From positions 1,240,001 through 1,304,000 of the forward strand of contig OX596345.1 of the NCBI GenBank assembly GCA_951394405.1: a DNA stretch of 64,000 nucleotides, given 5' to 3'. Origin of the DNA: Coprinellus micaceus (taxonomy: Eukaryota > Basidiomycota > Agaricomycetes > Agaricales > Psathyrellaceae). The position numbers and the translations under genes are program-made. The first letter of the stretch is position 1. Each line of letters begins with the position of its first letter. The notes under the pieces were generated by a model, which was not told the DNA's origin, made no database searches, and was given only the letters and a program-made list of their open reading frames with translations. Shown here in pieces: positions 12,397 to 25,939 of this stretch.

Positions 12397-12468
12397 TCCT
12401 TCTAGCCGACTCGAACGACTGACCTCGTCATTACTAGTGACGCGCTCTACCAACTGAGCTAAGAAGGA
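12397..12468 (-). tRNA. tRNA-Thr (anticodon AGT)
   Basis: A 72-nt cloverleaf reads on the minus strand. The acceptor stem is TCCTTCT/AGAAGGA and the D-arm is GCTC..GAGC. The anticodon stem CGTCA/TGACG encloses loop CTAGTAA, giving anticodon AGT (read as IGU, decoding ACU/ACC/ACA). The T-arm is AGTCG-TTCGAGT-CGGCT. A and B boxes are intact and there is no intron. The hAT-like element is inserted 44 bases beyond its 3' end. Confidence 0.92.
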
Positions 12469-12621
12469 CCAATGGTAGGTTGGTTAGTTTGCGCAATATC
12501 AGGCGCTCGCGGTCCGCCCAGCGCGGTCGCGTGATCGCCCGTTCGACTCAGGTCCGAGGTCGTTCCTCCTCGTGCCAAGTTCCTGCCTCCACCGTCTCCT
12601 CTTGCTCTGTCACCCTCATGC

Positions 12622-13344
12622 ATGAATAAACTCAGGAAACCAGATACCCTCTCCCCCACAAAACCTTCCAGCATCGTCAAGTTCGTCGATCATGGATCCA
12701 ACATCACGGAGCTGCAGCCCTATTCCGCGAGGGAGCAACTATGGGCCACTCGAGCGCTGAAGGCAGAAGCACTGCTGGCTGCACAAGAGAACCACCACAG
12801 AGAGCTCAAGACAGTGACGATGTCCCAGGAGTTGAAGCGAACGGTGGGTGCTCGCTCGAATTTGCAGCAGGGAGGACTGCTGTTGAAGTTGGGGTCGGTC
12901 GGTAGCGAGAGCTGGAAAAGCTCATGGAACAGCACCAGGAGAAGCACCTATACCTAGAGAAGCTGGTGGTGCGTTATAAAGCCGAAACCCTAGCGATATT
13001 CCGCTAATTCCTCTTTAGATGGTCCTCGCCGGCGTGGTCCTGATCCTGATTCTCGTTATCATCTATCTGGCTACCCACCTCACACGACACGCGAGCAAAG
13101 CTCAGCGACACTGGCTGACCTTGCCATCCCACTTTACTATTCCCATCCTGTCCCCCTTCACCTCTGTTGTGAGTCCTCACGTATACGACGTTGTGCTTGT
13201 GATACTGAGAAGCCATCCCAGGTCGAGCAAGAAACGTCGGTATTCAGCACTCGGGTGATAGCCATCATCACAGTGGTCCTCGGTGTGCTAGCCTACTTCA
13301 TCTTCCGACATTGGTTCAATTCAGGGAGAACAAGACCGGGGTGA
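12622..13344 (+). CDS. coiled-coil protein with two membrane segments
   Basis: Four exons join through introns of about 55-60 nt. The 12843 donor (GTGGGT) splices to ..GGTAG near 12903, and GTGCGT splices to TTTAG at about 13018. The last intron opens with GTGAGTCC. The first part is charged and helical (REQLWATRALKAEALLAAQENHHRELK .. ELEKLMEQHQEKHLYLEKLV), a likely coiled coil. It is followed by a hydrophobic helix (MVLAGVVLILILVIIYLATHL) and, near the C-terminus, a second (VIAIITVVLGVLAYFIF). An overlapping four-codon upstream frame begins 4 bases before this ATG, so the true start could differ. No known family is recognised; a small membrane-anchored scaffold is the most that can be inferred. 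Confidence 0.6.
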
Positions 13345-15556
13345 CCTTAACGAACGACACCGAGGCATACCGAACCTCCCTCAAACTTGCTACCTGATCC
13401 GTGTACAAAATTTCAATGTAACGCGAGCCTTCCAGGTGTTCCGCTTTACTGTGCTCAGAAGGACCTCGCCTCGTTGTCGCGGCCTAGCCGGCCGACTTAC
13501 GTTTTTTTGGGACCTAGGCCGATCACTGGTCGCATACCGTGCTTTGACACCCTGTTCCGAGCCTTTCGTCATCATATGCGCCAATTCCACACCCTCAGAC
13601 GTCTGGGTGTCTGCCTGCCATGCAGTTCCGCCCTGTGATGACATGGCTGTTCGTGGTCCAGCTCCAATCGTCAGATCGCGATCATGGCCTCGTCGTTCGT
13701 CTGGGTAACAGTAACAGTGATCCATTCATTTGTCGACAACAGACGGAGGTTACAGTTACTGGGCTGGGTGTCGCGGTATTGGGATTCTCTAGGGATGACC
13801 ACGTAAATCACGGCGCTATCATCGAACTTGGATAACCGTCGGTCGTCGGGGATATTCATCCTCCTATGTACCTACCCTGCGCTCGCGATCGGAATTCCGC
13901 CCCTCATCGGTAAGACCCTCCAAACCAGCGGCGAACTCGACATTGCTCGAGTCCCCAGCTCACCTCGAACATTTAGGCGCATTGCTTGGCCCGCGTTACA
14001 CTGTCCTTGCGTCCTGTTTCCGAACCAAACGGTCTCATCTCACTTTCCAACAACAGCCTGCGGCGGCGGGCTCACTCTCCCGCAGTCACATGAAACGGGA
14101 GGCACGCTTGCCATCGACGAGCGCCTCTCGGCTCTGATCAATTGATCGTGGATCAGCGACGTCCCCGCCAGCGGCAAAGCAAACATGGACCTACTGTTCC
14201 AATCACCGATCTCGAGTCAACCATCTCTGGGCGTGTCACCCTCCCGGTTGCACGACTCCCAATAAGCGCCATGACAAATCTGGGTGAGTAATGCGGCAAC
14301 TAGCTTGGTGCCCATCCGATATTTCAAGTTGCTGCGGAATGGCCTTCGACGCCTGGGGATGACGGGAGAGTGCCGGCCACTTCGGACACCCACAAACGCG
14401 CATCCGTAGCTTTTGAGTCCAAAAAAGGATATATTTCTGCTCAGAGCAGTAACGTTAGTATGTGGGGAGGGTGTGGAGGGGCTCCCGAGGAAGTTATATT
14501 CGGGTCCGTCAGGCTGGCGAGCTTCCGCAGTCCCGTGTAGGGCTGTTCGCCGTTCCCTGGTGGCAGGAGGCCTGATAAATTGTTTTTCATAACGAATCCT
14601 AGTACCAGGCGCCTCGCATGGGTATTGGAAATTAGGATATCTGTCAAGGCTTAATGGCATCCAAAGTACTTGATGAGATTCTCCCACCGTGGTCCCATCG
14701 GAGAGAGTCAATCCATTGATCCGCTATTCGAGGTGGTACTATGCACGAGCCCGGGGACTATCATGGCAGTCACACGTCGGATCCGAGATCTCTACCATCG
14801 AACAAAGCTTATTCTTCTTTGTCCTCGAGACCCAAACACTTCCAAGTTTTTGACTCCAGCGTTACAACCACTTCAACTACGAAACCCGATTCCCTGTTCC
14901 ATTGTAGGGAACGTACATCCCACCATGTGAAGACAGAACAGCCTACTGGATAGAGGTCGCTGAGTAAACAGCCACCATCCCTACACATATTGTTGACAAG
15001 AAACGCTTACAGTACATGCCTGTGGCGAGGGAAGGGCTGGGAAGGGGCATCAAAGAGGAAATCCTTCCGCATTGATGAAACTATAGAGTCGTCCCCTGGT
15101 CCCATCACCCATACTGAGCCGCATCACAGCCAACGGTCTCCAACGGTGTCGTCGATCTCAGATTGGCGTTGCTCGACGTGGTCAGGGTACGTCATGCTTT
15201 GTGCTTTCGGCATTCAACCAAGGTCCGGAACCGAGTCGGAGAACGTCGAGGAGGGTGACTAGGTGCGGCCGCGGCAGGCAGAGGAATATCTGAGAGTGTC
15301 AAACTGGCATTTACAACAAAATAATAGTACACGAGCCAAAGTAAATTACAGTCCAGGCTACAACTTGAATCTACAAGGAAAGCAAAAGGTCCAATGGCGA
15401 AAGATGTCCAGGATTGCAAATGGATAGATCAATGCCGACCATCCTCTAATTGGTCGACAGAGGCGGGAGAGGTTGTCGCGATGTATCAGGAGAAGCAAAG
15501 GTCATAATGGAGAGTTCGCGTGTGTACCAAGTCCATGCTCATCAGGCGTAATTTGA
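13345..15556. other. gene-poor stretch, nothing supported
   Basis: Open frames up to about 165 codons occur on both strands but overlap each other and show no motif, signal peptide or splice-supported extension. I see no tRNA or transposon ends. Confidence 0.45.
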
Positions 15557-16331
15557 TTAATCGATGTTGCGACCGCACTGAAGGAGTAGGCAGGCCGTAA
15601 TGGTAGGTTCAAGGAGGCCCAGTTGCATCGCGTCCGCCGTCATCTCGAGTACGATGGCACCGTTGGATCGGTTAATGCGCGCCATGAACGTAGGTGTCCC
15701 AGTCGTCGCCGCGTACAACTATAAAAGGGTCGATCAATTAATCAGCGCTAGTTAAGCGCGCACGGTGCCACCAGTGGCGGCGCTACCGCACCGACATCGA
15801 AATCCCGTACTCACATTGATAGTTTTGTCTCTGGGAACCCACATGTACTTCATACCGCGAACCTCCATTGCACGGGAGCTAGATAACAATGGCGACGATG
15901 CGCGTGTCAGTGAGAAGATCAGATTTTCGGGGACATAGTTTGGAACACTCACTCTTGGGTTTGTGAGAGGCGCAACCAGTCCTTGACGTGCTGCTTGGAC
16001 ACCATGCCCCGGATTTCGACTGCGGGGTGCGCCTGCCATTCAACCAGTGAGACGTTCTGTCCTTGGACGTTCTTGACGACCGAGTATCCTGGCATGCTGT
16101 TGTCGGTGACAATTTGGTAGGCGGGCTGCGCTTTTGGCCCGACAATTGTGCAGTTAAATATGTTGGGGTTGTACGACGTGAAGAAGAACGAGTGCATTGT
16201 TGAGGGATCCGCGGGATACGGGAGTGCGCCAAAGACCGAAGGTGCGGGATTCGTGCCATCCCACATAACTGCACCGGTAGGCTGACCAGAGCCGGATGAC
16301 GCCCAGGAATCGAAGGGGTTGTTGTAGAACA
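15557..16331 (-). CDS. DUF6593 family protein
   Basis: Three exons: 16331-15953, about 15873-15813 and about 15720-15557. All junctions keep the frame (..SQTQDSRAMEVRGMKYMWVPRDKTIN then LYAATTGTPTFMARIN..). The start MFYNNPFDSWASSG is supported by a TATA box about 95 bases upstream. The protein follows the DUF6593 pattern: hydrophobic strands, an aromatic-rich YQIVTDNS segment, 'VSLVEWQAHPAVEIRG', and a C-terminal region ending VLEMTADAMQLGLLEPTITACLLLQCGRN. DUF6593 proteins are numerous in Agaricomycetes and probably adopt a tubby-like fold; none has an assigned function. Cytosolic location is inferred from the lack of a signal peptide. Confidence 0.75.
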
Positions 16332-16424
16332 TGGCTGCAGTGCGATATGAGGGAGAAGTGGACGTTGTAGACGAGCTATGAATCTCGAGACTGTGATGTC
16401 CATCCTCGGAGGGGCGCATGGGTC

Positions 16425-16431
16425 TTATATA
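16425..16431 (-). promoter_or_regulatory. TATA box of the DUF6593 gene
   Basis: TATATAA on the minus strand, about 95 bases before the ATG; decides the downstream Met as start over the longer upstream frame. Confidence 0.55.
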
Positions 16432-17667
16432 CCTTGCAATGTCTTGCAGATCTCGCGTACATATACCTATCCCCACTTTGATCCAGAGAGAGGCGGGCTC
16501 GTCGGGCGGCAGCTGTACCTTGTACACCCCACGGCCAATAGTGTCAGGGTGAGATGATTCCTTGATGTCCGAGAGCCTGAGTCCTTGCTGATCCTCGACC
16601 ACAATGATCATTTTGGTACAGCATGGACCATTTAGACACGACTGGTCGCGATTTCCTGCTACCTTTGGCGAGGGCAGACGCGTAACCGCGGCTGTGTAAC
16701 CGTCTCATCGCGGTGAGATGACTGCGTTTCATAGACCAGCTCAGTGTTCAAACTGGACTGCGCACTCCTCGCCATTTGGCGAGAATGCAACTGCCTCTCG
16801 CGGATCGGACGGAGTGCTGTGGAAATACCACGTCTTGGCAGCGTTGGCCGCTTTTCCGAGAGCGCTGCATCATAGAACGGTGCACCCACATCATCTTGGT
16901 CGAATCGGAGGCCGTAAGAACTCTAGGGCACATTCGAGGACAGATACACATACGAGGATGGTGAGAATCTCAGTAAATCATCTCTGGCGAGGTGGTGTCA
17001 GAGACGGAGATACAATTCAGCGATCGTTGCACCCAGAGTACGCTCGAAGGAGGTTCGGGTCCAACAATGGGCATCACGGTCTGTCAATGTTTGCCTCCAG
17101 AGGTGGTGCCACACAATGATCCTGTCAATGCCGTTGAAGGCTAACACAAGCCAACAAGCCGGGTCGGACTCAATCACCGCAAAGTTCGGACACTGTGTTC
17201 GCTGCCAGCGCTCAACTGAGCTCGTATGCTAGGTAAACCAGTCATTGAGTATCTCCTCTCCACTTGAAGCTAGTCATTCATTGACCGTTTGTCCATCGGG
17301 AGTCACGGTGGTGTTTACCATCGGTGGATATCCAGCAGCGAAGCAACCCCGGTGAGCGGATCGGAGGACTAGGTACTGACCCGGTACGGAGGCAATCTTC
17401 CATGGCATTCCATAGGTACCGTCCTCAGGCATCCAATATTCGGTTCAAATGGAAGCATCGATCTAACCCTCCATCCATTCCAGGCTCCCTCGAGTAGCCA
17501 AAGCCATCCGATCCAGAGGCAATCCGAAAAGCAGCATTTCTCATGCAATGGCCCACCGATGAATTACAAAATGCTGAAGATGATATATGTACAAGTTGGC
17601 TCCCATGGTAATCTACATAAGCGAGTGTAGGTGGGAGCGACGACCGAGCCCGACGAACATCGCCAAA
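16432..17667. other. intergenic, no gene supported
   Basis: Short overlapping frames only. It lies between the DUF6593 promoter and the 3' end of the E2 gene. Confidence 0.45.
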
Positions 17668-18369
<702 letters not shown>

Positions 18370-21300
18370 CTCGTCAAGTCAAAGGGGTAATTGGCTATTG
18401 AATCGGCAAAATCGCCCAAGATCGTGAGATGAGGAAGATTGAGCAATGAGCAGGCCGATGGGGTGTCGATTGGGAGAATGCAAAGTGCTGGACGTCAGAA
18501 AAGCGCCCTGGAATAACGGGGGTAGACTTACGGAGTGGAGAACGAGGACGACGAAACTGGCGACAACGTAGGTGATAGTAAAGGGATAAGGGGCACCAGC
18601 GCCGTCTGCCCTCCGTTTTGTAAGCTGTGAGCGTCACGCGCCCACAGGCTGACATAATCCCCCTATCCAGCCGACTTTACACCTTTGACACAAAAGCAGT
18701 CACCTCTCTACACCCACCGTCGCTACTGCTTTTCCCGGAACCAAGAGTCCAGGGACATTCTAGAAAGGCGGAAATATCTTCCACTCCTGGCAAGCACGTC
18801 TCCTGATTTGTCCCCTTCTCACACCGACAACTTGAACGAGGCTCGAATGCATCGAACTCCATGGTGCCACAGGGCCTGGTCGGCCTTCCTGGATTCCTGG
18901 TATAAAAAGGGCCGCTAGATCCCTTTCAAACTCAGGCCTTTATCTTGGTAAATGAAAGGGACACCCACGCAGTATGTCACACCGCTCATTCTTTCTTTGG
19001 ATCTGGTGCGGTATGAGGTCGTAGCTCTCGCGACACAGTGACATGGTGACAGACCAAATTACCCGCCATCTCATCGTGTTCGGACATAGAGTCAATATTC
19101 ATGATAGATTATACTCGGATGCTGGGGCTCTCGGCGCGCCCTCTCTGGCTGAACCTGGGGACGTGTATGCATCGCATGGATGAATGGTGACCGTCAGTCA
19201 GTCATCTACTTACTAGGAATGACGCCCAAGGCGTATCATGATATTCTAAAGTCTGTCTGGTGAAGTCCAACAGCAAACCAAGGAAACCGCTGATAGAAAT
19301 CTTTGCCTGTTCCATTGTTTGAGGAGCCTATGTCTTCCCAGACCCCTAGTGTCTCGACTTCTCTCAACATGAGCCCGGGTAAACGCCAACTTCATACCCC
19401 CTCCTGGAGGTTTGACGTTTCAGTGACAATTTCTCATAGCTGCAACTATCGTCGCGAACTTCCTGTAATCAAGATGGAGAAGCATCTTGTGCTCACTGGT
19501 AACTGAGCCCCACAGCATGGATCACAGCCTTACAGGGTTAGTCCATCCCTCTGTAACTTGACTCGAGGAGTACCGGTACTGCGAGTTCCGCTAAGCGCCG
19601 AAAAACTCATCTCTAACCCGCAATGGCAACTGATCATCCCATTTCAAAAGAGTGGAGACCCTCCTGTGTCAAACCGATCTCATGCTATCACGGTTCCCCA
19701 TAGTCTAAAGCTATCCAGAGGTCCTTGTGCGCGGGCACCGGTGAAGAGTATCCGGCCTTGGGGCACTTGGTGATGCCATCCACTCGAACCTAGGACGGTT
19801 CCCATCTCACATCTCTTCTTGCCGACTCGGGGCTGCTGCTGTCACAAAAGCTCTCAGAGACGGTTCCGAACCGACTCAAAGCGGAGAAGCCCAATGAATA
19901 CCCCGAACCATGTACACGAATAAACTCCACGCACGATCCAGGTTCTGCACGCGCTCGACAAACACGCCTTCCCCATTCACCCATTAAGCGCCCAACACCA
20001 GAACCTTCCTCCACTCCCATCTTTTCGCGGAAAGGGAGGTCCGAGCGCAGCTGCACACCACACTTCTCCGTACGCATTTTCCGAGGCCACTTGATGCACT
20101 CTGCAGGGGACTGAGCCAAGCCCAAGTCCGCCAAACCCATCGAGGCAGTGATCCCAGTGGGCGCATGTGTACGACTTCCGTAAGCTACCCTCCGAGCGAT
20201 CAGCAAAGGGTTTGGGCCTTGAAACGCACTTCAGGTTGACTGTATGCTGTCCATAACGGCTGGAATGGGCTCAGGGCCTCTAGCGTTTATTCTCCACGGA
20301 TATTCCCCTACTCTGCTGCGGATGACTGGGGTATGACGAGAATTTTGGGCTGAGCAGGGGGCGAGTTTGACTCAGTGACAAAATACGGGCGCTTCGGCGT
20401 GATTTAATTGCAGCTCCGAGTTGCGTTTCTGGGCTGTCTTACGGTGTACTTGTATACTCTCGCGACATACCTCCGGCGCAGAGTCCACACCCATGGTTTG
20501 AAGGCACGTATTAGTATTCTATCCCATGGAGGTCCACTGACACGGACTGACAAAGCAGGGCGCTCCATGCATTTCGGAGTCGTACTCACTATCGAAAAGA
20601 CCGCAAATTGCTTACAAGCCTGTCTTACTGAGGTACGGCCAGACCTCAGCTCTCTCTGACCCTCGGAGTAAGGGGCATGGGACGAGTTAATTTAGAAGTC
20701 CAATGTGTGCCTTGCACTGCGCACATCGATCGGCGGTTTCAGGGATACACGTCCGTGACTTACCTATAGCTCCGCGTAGTATGCTCTGCAGTTCACCCAG
20801 GCGTTCCTGCTGATTTATTGCGCTTCAAGATGCTGAAGAGACTCAGCTCAGTTTCATAAGATAGGTCCACGGGCCGTGTATCGGTACCCCGAATCGTCCT
20901 CGTACTTGTCAGCTCAATCCCGAAGTCCATGAATCCACGAGGGTGCTGCCACTTACGGTTCTTTCATCCAAAGAACCATTTCCTATCTTCCCGACGAGCC
21001 ACTTCACCCAAGGAGAATGCAGCGAGTCGGTTGATCGGGAACCTGGGATCCATCCCTCAACTGGAAGTTCCTCAGGATCGGACTAATAGGTCTGCCGGAT
21101 CTTTGGAGGGTTAGAGCCACCAGGCTCCGAGATATTGACGAATTTCTTGGATAGCGAGTTGTTTTCCGGACACCACGGAAGGCTAGCTGGATTTCTGGAA
21201 GCTAGGGCAGCATACACCAACAGCCCAGCCACGAGGCCTTCTCTGTCTTCGCGGTTCCCGGAGGTTTCGTGCGAGGACGAACGAAGTTGGACCACTTCCT

Positions 21301-22191
21301 TCCGATGCCAACGCCCAGATTCTGTCTCGAACCCAGGGAGGTATCGGAACCCTTCCGCAGGTAGGTGCCACAGCATTCAACACCACGAGGTGAGCAATCC
21401 GATTGTTCCAAAGAGAAAACGAGATGCGTTCCCAAAGTCCAAGCGCCACTCCCGCATTACACACGACACATTAACCAAATCCAACCCGAAAGTTCATTGC
21501 GACATAGTCATAGTACACACCCAAAATAAACAAGCCTGCATCAGACGTAATCCAGAAACTAATAAGAAGTCGAACTCCACAGCACAATCGTGGCAGAATC
21601 CTGGGCGCTGGCCCTGCATAAACCGTGTTATGACAGGGCTTCACATCCTTAGGAAGCTGTAAGTACTGCCTTGGGATCAAAACACAGGATTGCATGGTAG
21701 TCATAAGGGAAGAGAAGGATAGCCAGCCGATCGCAGAGCAAAGAATGATCGCCCTCGCCCAACGACTTGGCTGGCCCCAACCCATTCCGCTTTACCCCCA
21801 GCCGCGGGTCACAGTGTTCATGGGAAGCTCAAAAAGCAACCTGCCTTGCCGCACCTGGACCAGAGGTATTGGCCAATGGACGCATAGATACGGGTTGGAT
21901 ACGCGCCTGATTCGGCGAGAGGAGTAAAAGAGGAGAAAACGGGGTGAGCCATCGGAAGACGCTTCACAAAAGGCACTCACCTTGAAACCACTGCCTATGG
22001 GTGTCACCGAGTGCACCCCTAGAACAGTATTTCAGCGACGCGCAGGCCACGCAATTTGAGAAATATACTCCCGACGCTGTGAACCCTCCCAAGGCGGGCC
22101 CCCAAATTCCCCAGCCCTAACATCCCTTCATCCCTGTCCGACTTCGCGCCTGTCAAGCATAGAACATACATACCTCATCCGTCGACACACC
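18370..22191. other. 3.8-kb gene-poor stretch
   Basis: The longest gap in the window. Frames up to 175 codons occur on both strands but mirror each other and have no recognisable domain or splice-supported structure. A TATA-like element (TATAAAAAG, about 18901) has no convincing gene behind it. No transposon ends or direct repeats were spotted by eye. It may be decayed repeats or unannotated non-coding RNA. Confidence 0.4.
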
Positions 22192-24598
22192 CTACGCATC
22201 GTCGTCTTCGTCAGCTTCCTCATCGTCACTGATCATGAGGACGGTCCGGTGCTGGTGACTCGGCCAGGAGGGTCGCTGCAGTTGCGGCGCCGGAACGTAG
22301 TCCAGATTGATCTTGGCGGAGGGCTTTACATCCAGTTCCTTCGAGGCCCTGCAAGCAAGGTAAGCGGACCTACACTCCAGGTATGAGGGCCGACGCGGAG
22401 GTTGAGACAACGAGCATACCTATCTTTCCCCCTGAGGCGGGCCAGAATCACGTCTTTCTCTGCCTTCGTCGTCGCACTCTCGAGCTGGTCCATTAGCATC
22501 TTCCTCTCAGCGATCTCCTGCTCCAGGCGCTGATGCTTTTCGGCGAGGTCTGCTTTCATCAGGGCAGCGGAATTGGTCCTTGGGGGAGGCGGCGGTTTCG
22601 ATGGAGGTACCGCGGCCGGTACTCCCAATGCTTTAGCAATGAAATCAGCGGCGTCATCCATTTCAGGTGACGAGACCGGTTCTGTGGGAGGAGGGGCTCT
22701 GAGAGTGACACTGGGATTGGCCGGCGAATCTGGCTTTATGGGGACCCGGCTTTTACGAACGCGCGCGCGAAGGTCGGCTTCCATCTTCTCAGTCGAGGTG
22801 GAGGGGATAGGCGCCGAAAGGACCGAGGGTTGGGCTACGCCTCGTGGATTGGCCTCCTTGCCGTTTTGTTCAAGTGTGCGCTCCAAATAGGTGGGCTCGG
22901 TTTGGGTGATGCTCGTCATAGCCCGAGGCGCCGAAGGGATCCTGGAGGGAACAAATGGTCGGGCTTGGGGGTTCCAATTCGAGGCAGAACCAGGGAACGG
23001 GCTTGGGCCCTCTGGTGAATAGGGCGAAAATTCCATATCATCGCCATCGGGAGTGATGGCGAGGGGGAGGCCGTTTGTCGCAAGGGGTGGCAGTGGGAGA
23101 TGCGAGTGTGAAGGTAAAGGCGGGAAGGTATCAGGTCGTGGTGGCAGCCCGTTGTAGGTAAAACCAGCCATGGTTTGTGAAGGGATGCCCGATTGTGAGG
23201 AAGGGACTATCCTCGATGGACCTGGTGCGGCATCCCGTCGGGCTCGGTCCTCCTTCTCTCGTCGTTCCCTGTCCAGCTTCCTCTTCTGCTTTTTCGACAG
23301 CTTCTCTTCCGGCCCCTTCTGACCCGAGACCTCGATCTCACCCTCCTCAAGCTCCCCAACGCCATCGCTGATACCGTCGACGCGATACCAATAGGCCTGG
23401 ATAAGGTCTTCCCTTGGTTTGTCTTTCAATTGATGCGGCCTCAGGCCTTTAAGTGCCGTACCCAACTGCGGGCTCTCCCAGGCGTTCCTGGCGTCCTGAG
23501 AAGACGCAAACTCAACCAAAGCCTTGCTGCTCGGGCCATCGATAATCACCTTCGTCGGAAACGCCCCGGATGCACATCGAGCCCACCTCCTTACAAATTC
23601 AGGGGTCCTGTGCGTTTTGGGAAGCTTCTCAAGAACGAGGGTGAAAGCTGGGGTCGGGATATACGGCTTCTTGTCTTTGTCAAGAGCCGAATCTGGGATC
23701 TTGAACAGCCCACGCTTGCTATTAGGGTCCTCGTCGAGTGGCAACCCAATCCGCTTGGGCGGCTTCGCGGGGACTGATTGGGCGCCTAGATTGGCGGGCA
23801 TAGGGGGAGGTGTCATGGCCGAAGACATGAGTGGGCCGGCCGGTGGAGGGTGCTGGAAGGTCCAAGGCTGCGCCGGATCTTGGTAGTGGGACATTGTGTT
23901 TGGCGGCATCGACCACGCGGGGTGAGCATGTCGCTGTACCTCCTGGATGTTGTTCTGAGTTGAGAAATCGGCATTCAACAGTTGCTGGAGTTGCGGGTTG
24001 AAGTCGTGCAAGTACGTAAACGGGGTCGAGGCTTGTGCAAATAGCGGTGACACGCCAAGAGGGTACTGCGGCGCGAGATTGGGGGCATTCGTCAGCCTCG
24101 CAAGGCGTTGCAAGTACTGTTCCTTCTTTTTCTCCGCGTTGCGTCTGCGTTTCTTAGCCTTCCTGCTCTCTGGCGGTGGCCCGTTGAAGGCTCCATTCAT
24201 CGGGGGCTGTGTGCCCTCGCGGCGAGCGGGGCCTTCGTTGCTGGTGCTGCTTCCTCGGGAATTCATACTCGCCGACCTGGGCCGCTTTGTTCCACGGGCC
24301 GCTACAAAGTATGGTTTTGTCAGCGCACACTCAGGAGCTGAAAACTGGGAGGCTAACGTTGCGGGAAGTGAGACCCATTTTCTTTGTCGGTGCCGAGCGA
24401 CTGTTCGACTTGGCAGCTGCTTCCCGGAATTGGCCAGTTGGGCTCACCCGTACTGGGTGGCTCTGTTGGAGATTCCATTGGAGTCGTATCACACGATAGG
24501 TGGGTCAATTCGTTGATAACCTCGTCCTCGGATTCGTCGTCTGAGTCGACGGAGATTGGCGAGTTCATCGTTCCTGCGCCTGGCATGGTACGCAGCAT
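22192..24598 (-). CDS. RRM-like, proline-rich nuclear protein
   Basis: Three exons. The first (from 24598, MLRTMPGAGTMNSP) is acidic, with ISVDSDDESEDE resembling a SUMO-interaction motif. The second is about 620 codons. The last encodes ASKELDVKPSAKINLDYVPAP and ends ISDDEEADEDDDA. A basic stretch (ESRKAKKRRRNAEKKKEQ) is a likely nuclear localisation signal. Around the middle, AFTLVLEKLPKTHRTPEFVRRWARC .. PTKVIIDGPSSKALVEFASSQDARNAW follows the RRM beta-alpha-beta pattern, then AYWYRVDGISDGVGELEEGEIE. A charged coiled coil (KADLAEKHQRLEQEIAERKMLMDQLE) lies near the end. RNA binding is inferred, not proven. It lies head-to-head with PIG-L, 120 bases apart. Confidence 0.75.
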
Positions 24599-24718
24599 GA
24601 GGAGGGTGGTGGTTCTTTGTGAAGACGTCGTCAGAAAGTTCTGTGATCGAACCTCATTCACGCGGCGCTTAAACAGGACAAGGTTCCGGCTCCAGCCCCA
24701 TCCACCGGGATCTGTCTC

Positions 24719-25716
24719 ATGGTTCCACTCGCCCCTCTCGTCGTCGCGTTCCTCGCTGGGTTCCTCTACTCCCCAGCTTCAAATGTATTCCAGAGCGCAG
24801 ACCCAGCCTCTGAGCGGTACCTGCTTCTGACCGCTCATCCAGACGATGAAGCCATGTTTTTCGCGCCGACAATTCTAGGGCTTCAGGGGGCGGCCCCTGT
24901 TGTCCAAGCGCGGACGGACGCGCCTGAACAAACAGTTCTCTCGGGGAAGAGTCCGTCGGACTCTTCTCTGTACTCTCTGTGCTTGTCTGTCGGAAATGCA
25001 GATGGCTTGGGTAGCACCAGAAAGGAAGAATTGACCCAGAGCCTGAATGTTCTAGGCATAGACGCCGACAAGCGCTGGGTTGTCGACCATCCGTACGTGG
25101 CCCAAAAATTCTGTGATTGAAGCTGAACGAGTGGTAGTGAGCTTCAAGACAATATCACTGTTGAATGGGACCCTGCAGTCATCGCGGAGGTCATCAGGCC
25201 CTATGTTGTCCAACACGAAATTACGACCGTGCGTTCAGGGGCACAACCCTCGCCAAACCCCCGCTAACACCCATTTAGATACTCACATTCGACGCAAAGG
25301 GCATCTCCGAACACCCCAACCACAGGGCACTCCCCAAAGGCGCTAAACAGCTCGTGTCCACTCTCTCGGCCAAACCACGCCTTTTCACGCTCACCTCCGT
25401 CCCCACCCCCACCAAGTACACCGGCATTGTCGATGCAGTCATCGGCAAATTCCGGCTCTATACCTCCAAAATCCTCATCTACTACGACGGTTTGGTGACA
25501 AAGGGGCTCGAGCGCGCAGAGATCATCCTCCCAGGCTCCTCCCCCAACATTCCCCCGCATTTCTTCATGCCGGTGTTCGTCTCGGGAGCAAAAGCCTACA
25601 CCACCGCGTTCAAGGCGATGCTCGCGCATAAAAGCCAACTCGTGTGGTTCCGCTGGTTGTACATTCTCTTCTCCAGGTACATGTGGGTGAACGAGTGGAC
25701 CGAGGTTGAAGTGTAG
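24719..25716 (+). CDS. GPI12: N-acetylglucosaminyl-phosphatidylinositol de-N-acetylase (PIG-L/Gpi12)
   Basis: Catalyses the second step of GPI-anchor synthesis, removing acetate from GlcNAc-PI on the cytosolic face of the ER. The N-terminus has one membrane helix (PLAPLVVAFLAGFLYSP). It is followed by the zinc-binding motif AHPDDE within LLLTAHPDDEAMFFAPTI. After an intron (GTACGT at about 25093) comes LQDNITVEWDPAVIAEVIRPYVV. A second intron precedes ILTFDAKGISEHPNHRAL, which carries the conserved TFD and HxNH metal site. The C-terminus (WFRWLYILFSRYMWVNEW) is the family's usual aromatic tail. Length of about 300 residues fits the family and all catalytic motifs are intact. Confidence 0.92.
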
Positions 25717-25939
25717 CTTCTATGTATTACCCATTTATGTCGCCGCCTTTAAGCTGCGGAAGACCCTTCATTGAGACCGCATATGGGCACTCCGTCTCGT
25801 GTTCGATCGTTTCATACAGAAAAGGCCGACATTTCCGTTCAAGGTCGAGATATGTGTCGACAGTACGACGAGAACACCCCTTAATGGCGTCAAAGCCCCG
25901 CGAATAGTGTTTGATGCAGCACGCAAATGACCACGGTCT

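Noticed and set aside
14217..14711. 164-codon minus-strand frame
   Set aside because: No signal peptide, motif or splice continuation; random-looking composition.
16332..16611. Upstream extension of the DUF6593 frame by 93 codons
   Set aside because: A TATA box lies within it about 95 bases before the internal Met, so this is promoter and leader.
21471..21785. 104-codon hydrophobic minus-strand frame, possible membrane protein
   Set aside because: Hydrophobicity alone, no upstream or downstream exon and strong overlap with an equally long plus-strand frame.
22573..23886. Plus-strand frames inside the RRM-like gene
   Set aside because: Shadow frames of a GC-biased coding exon on the other strand.
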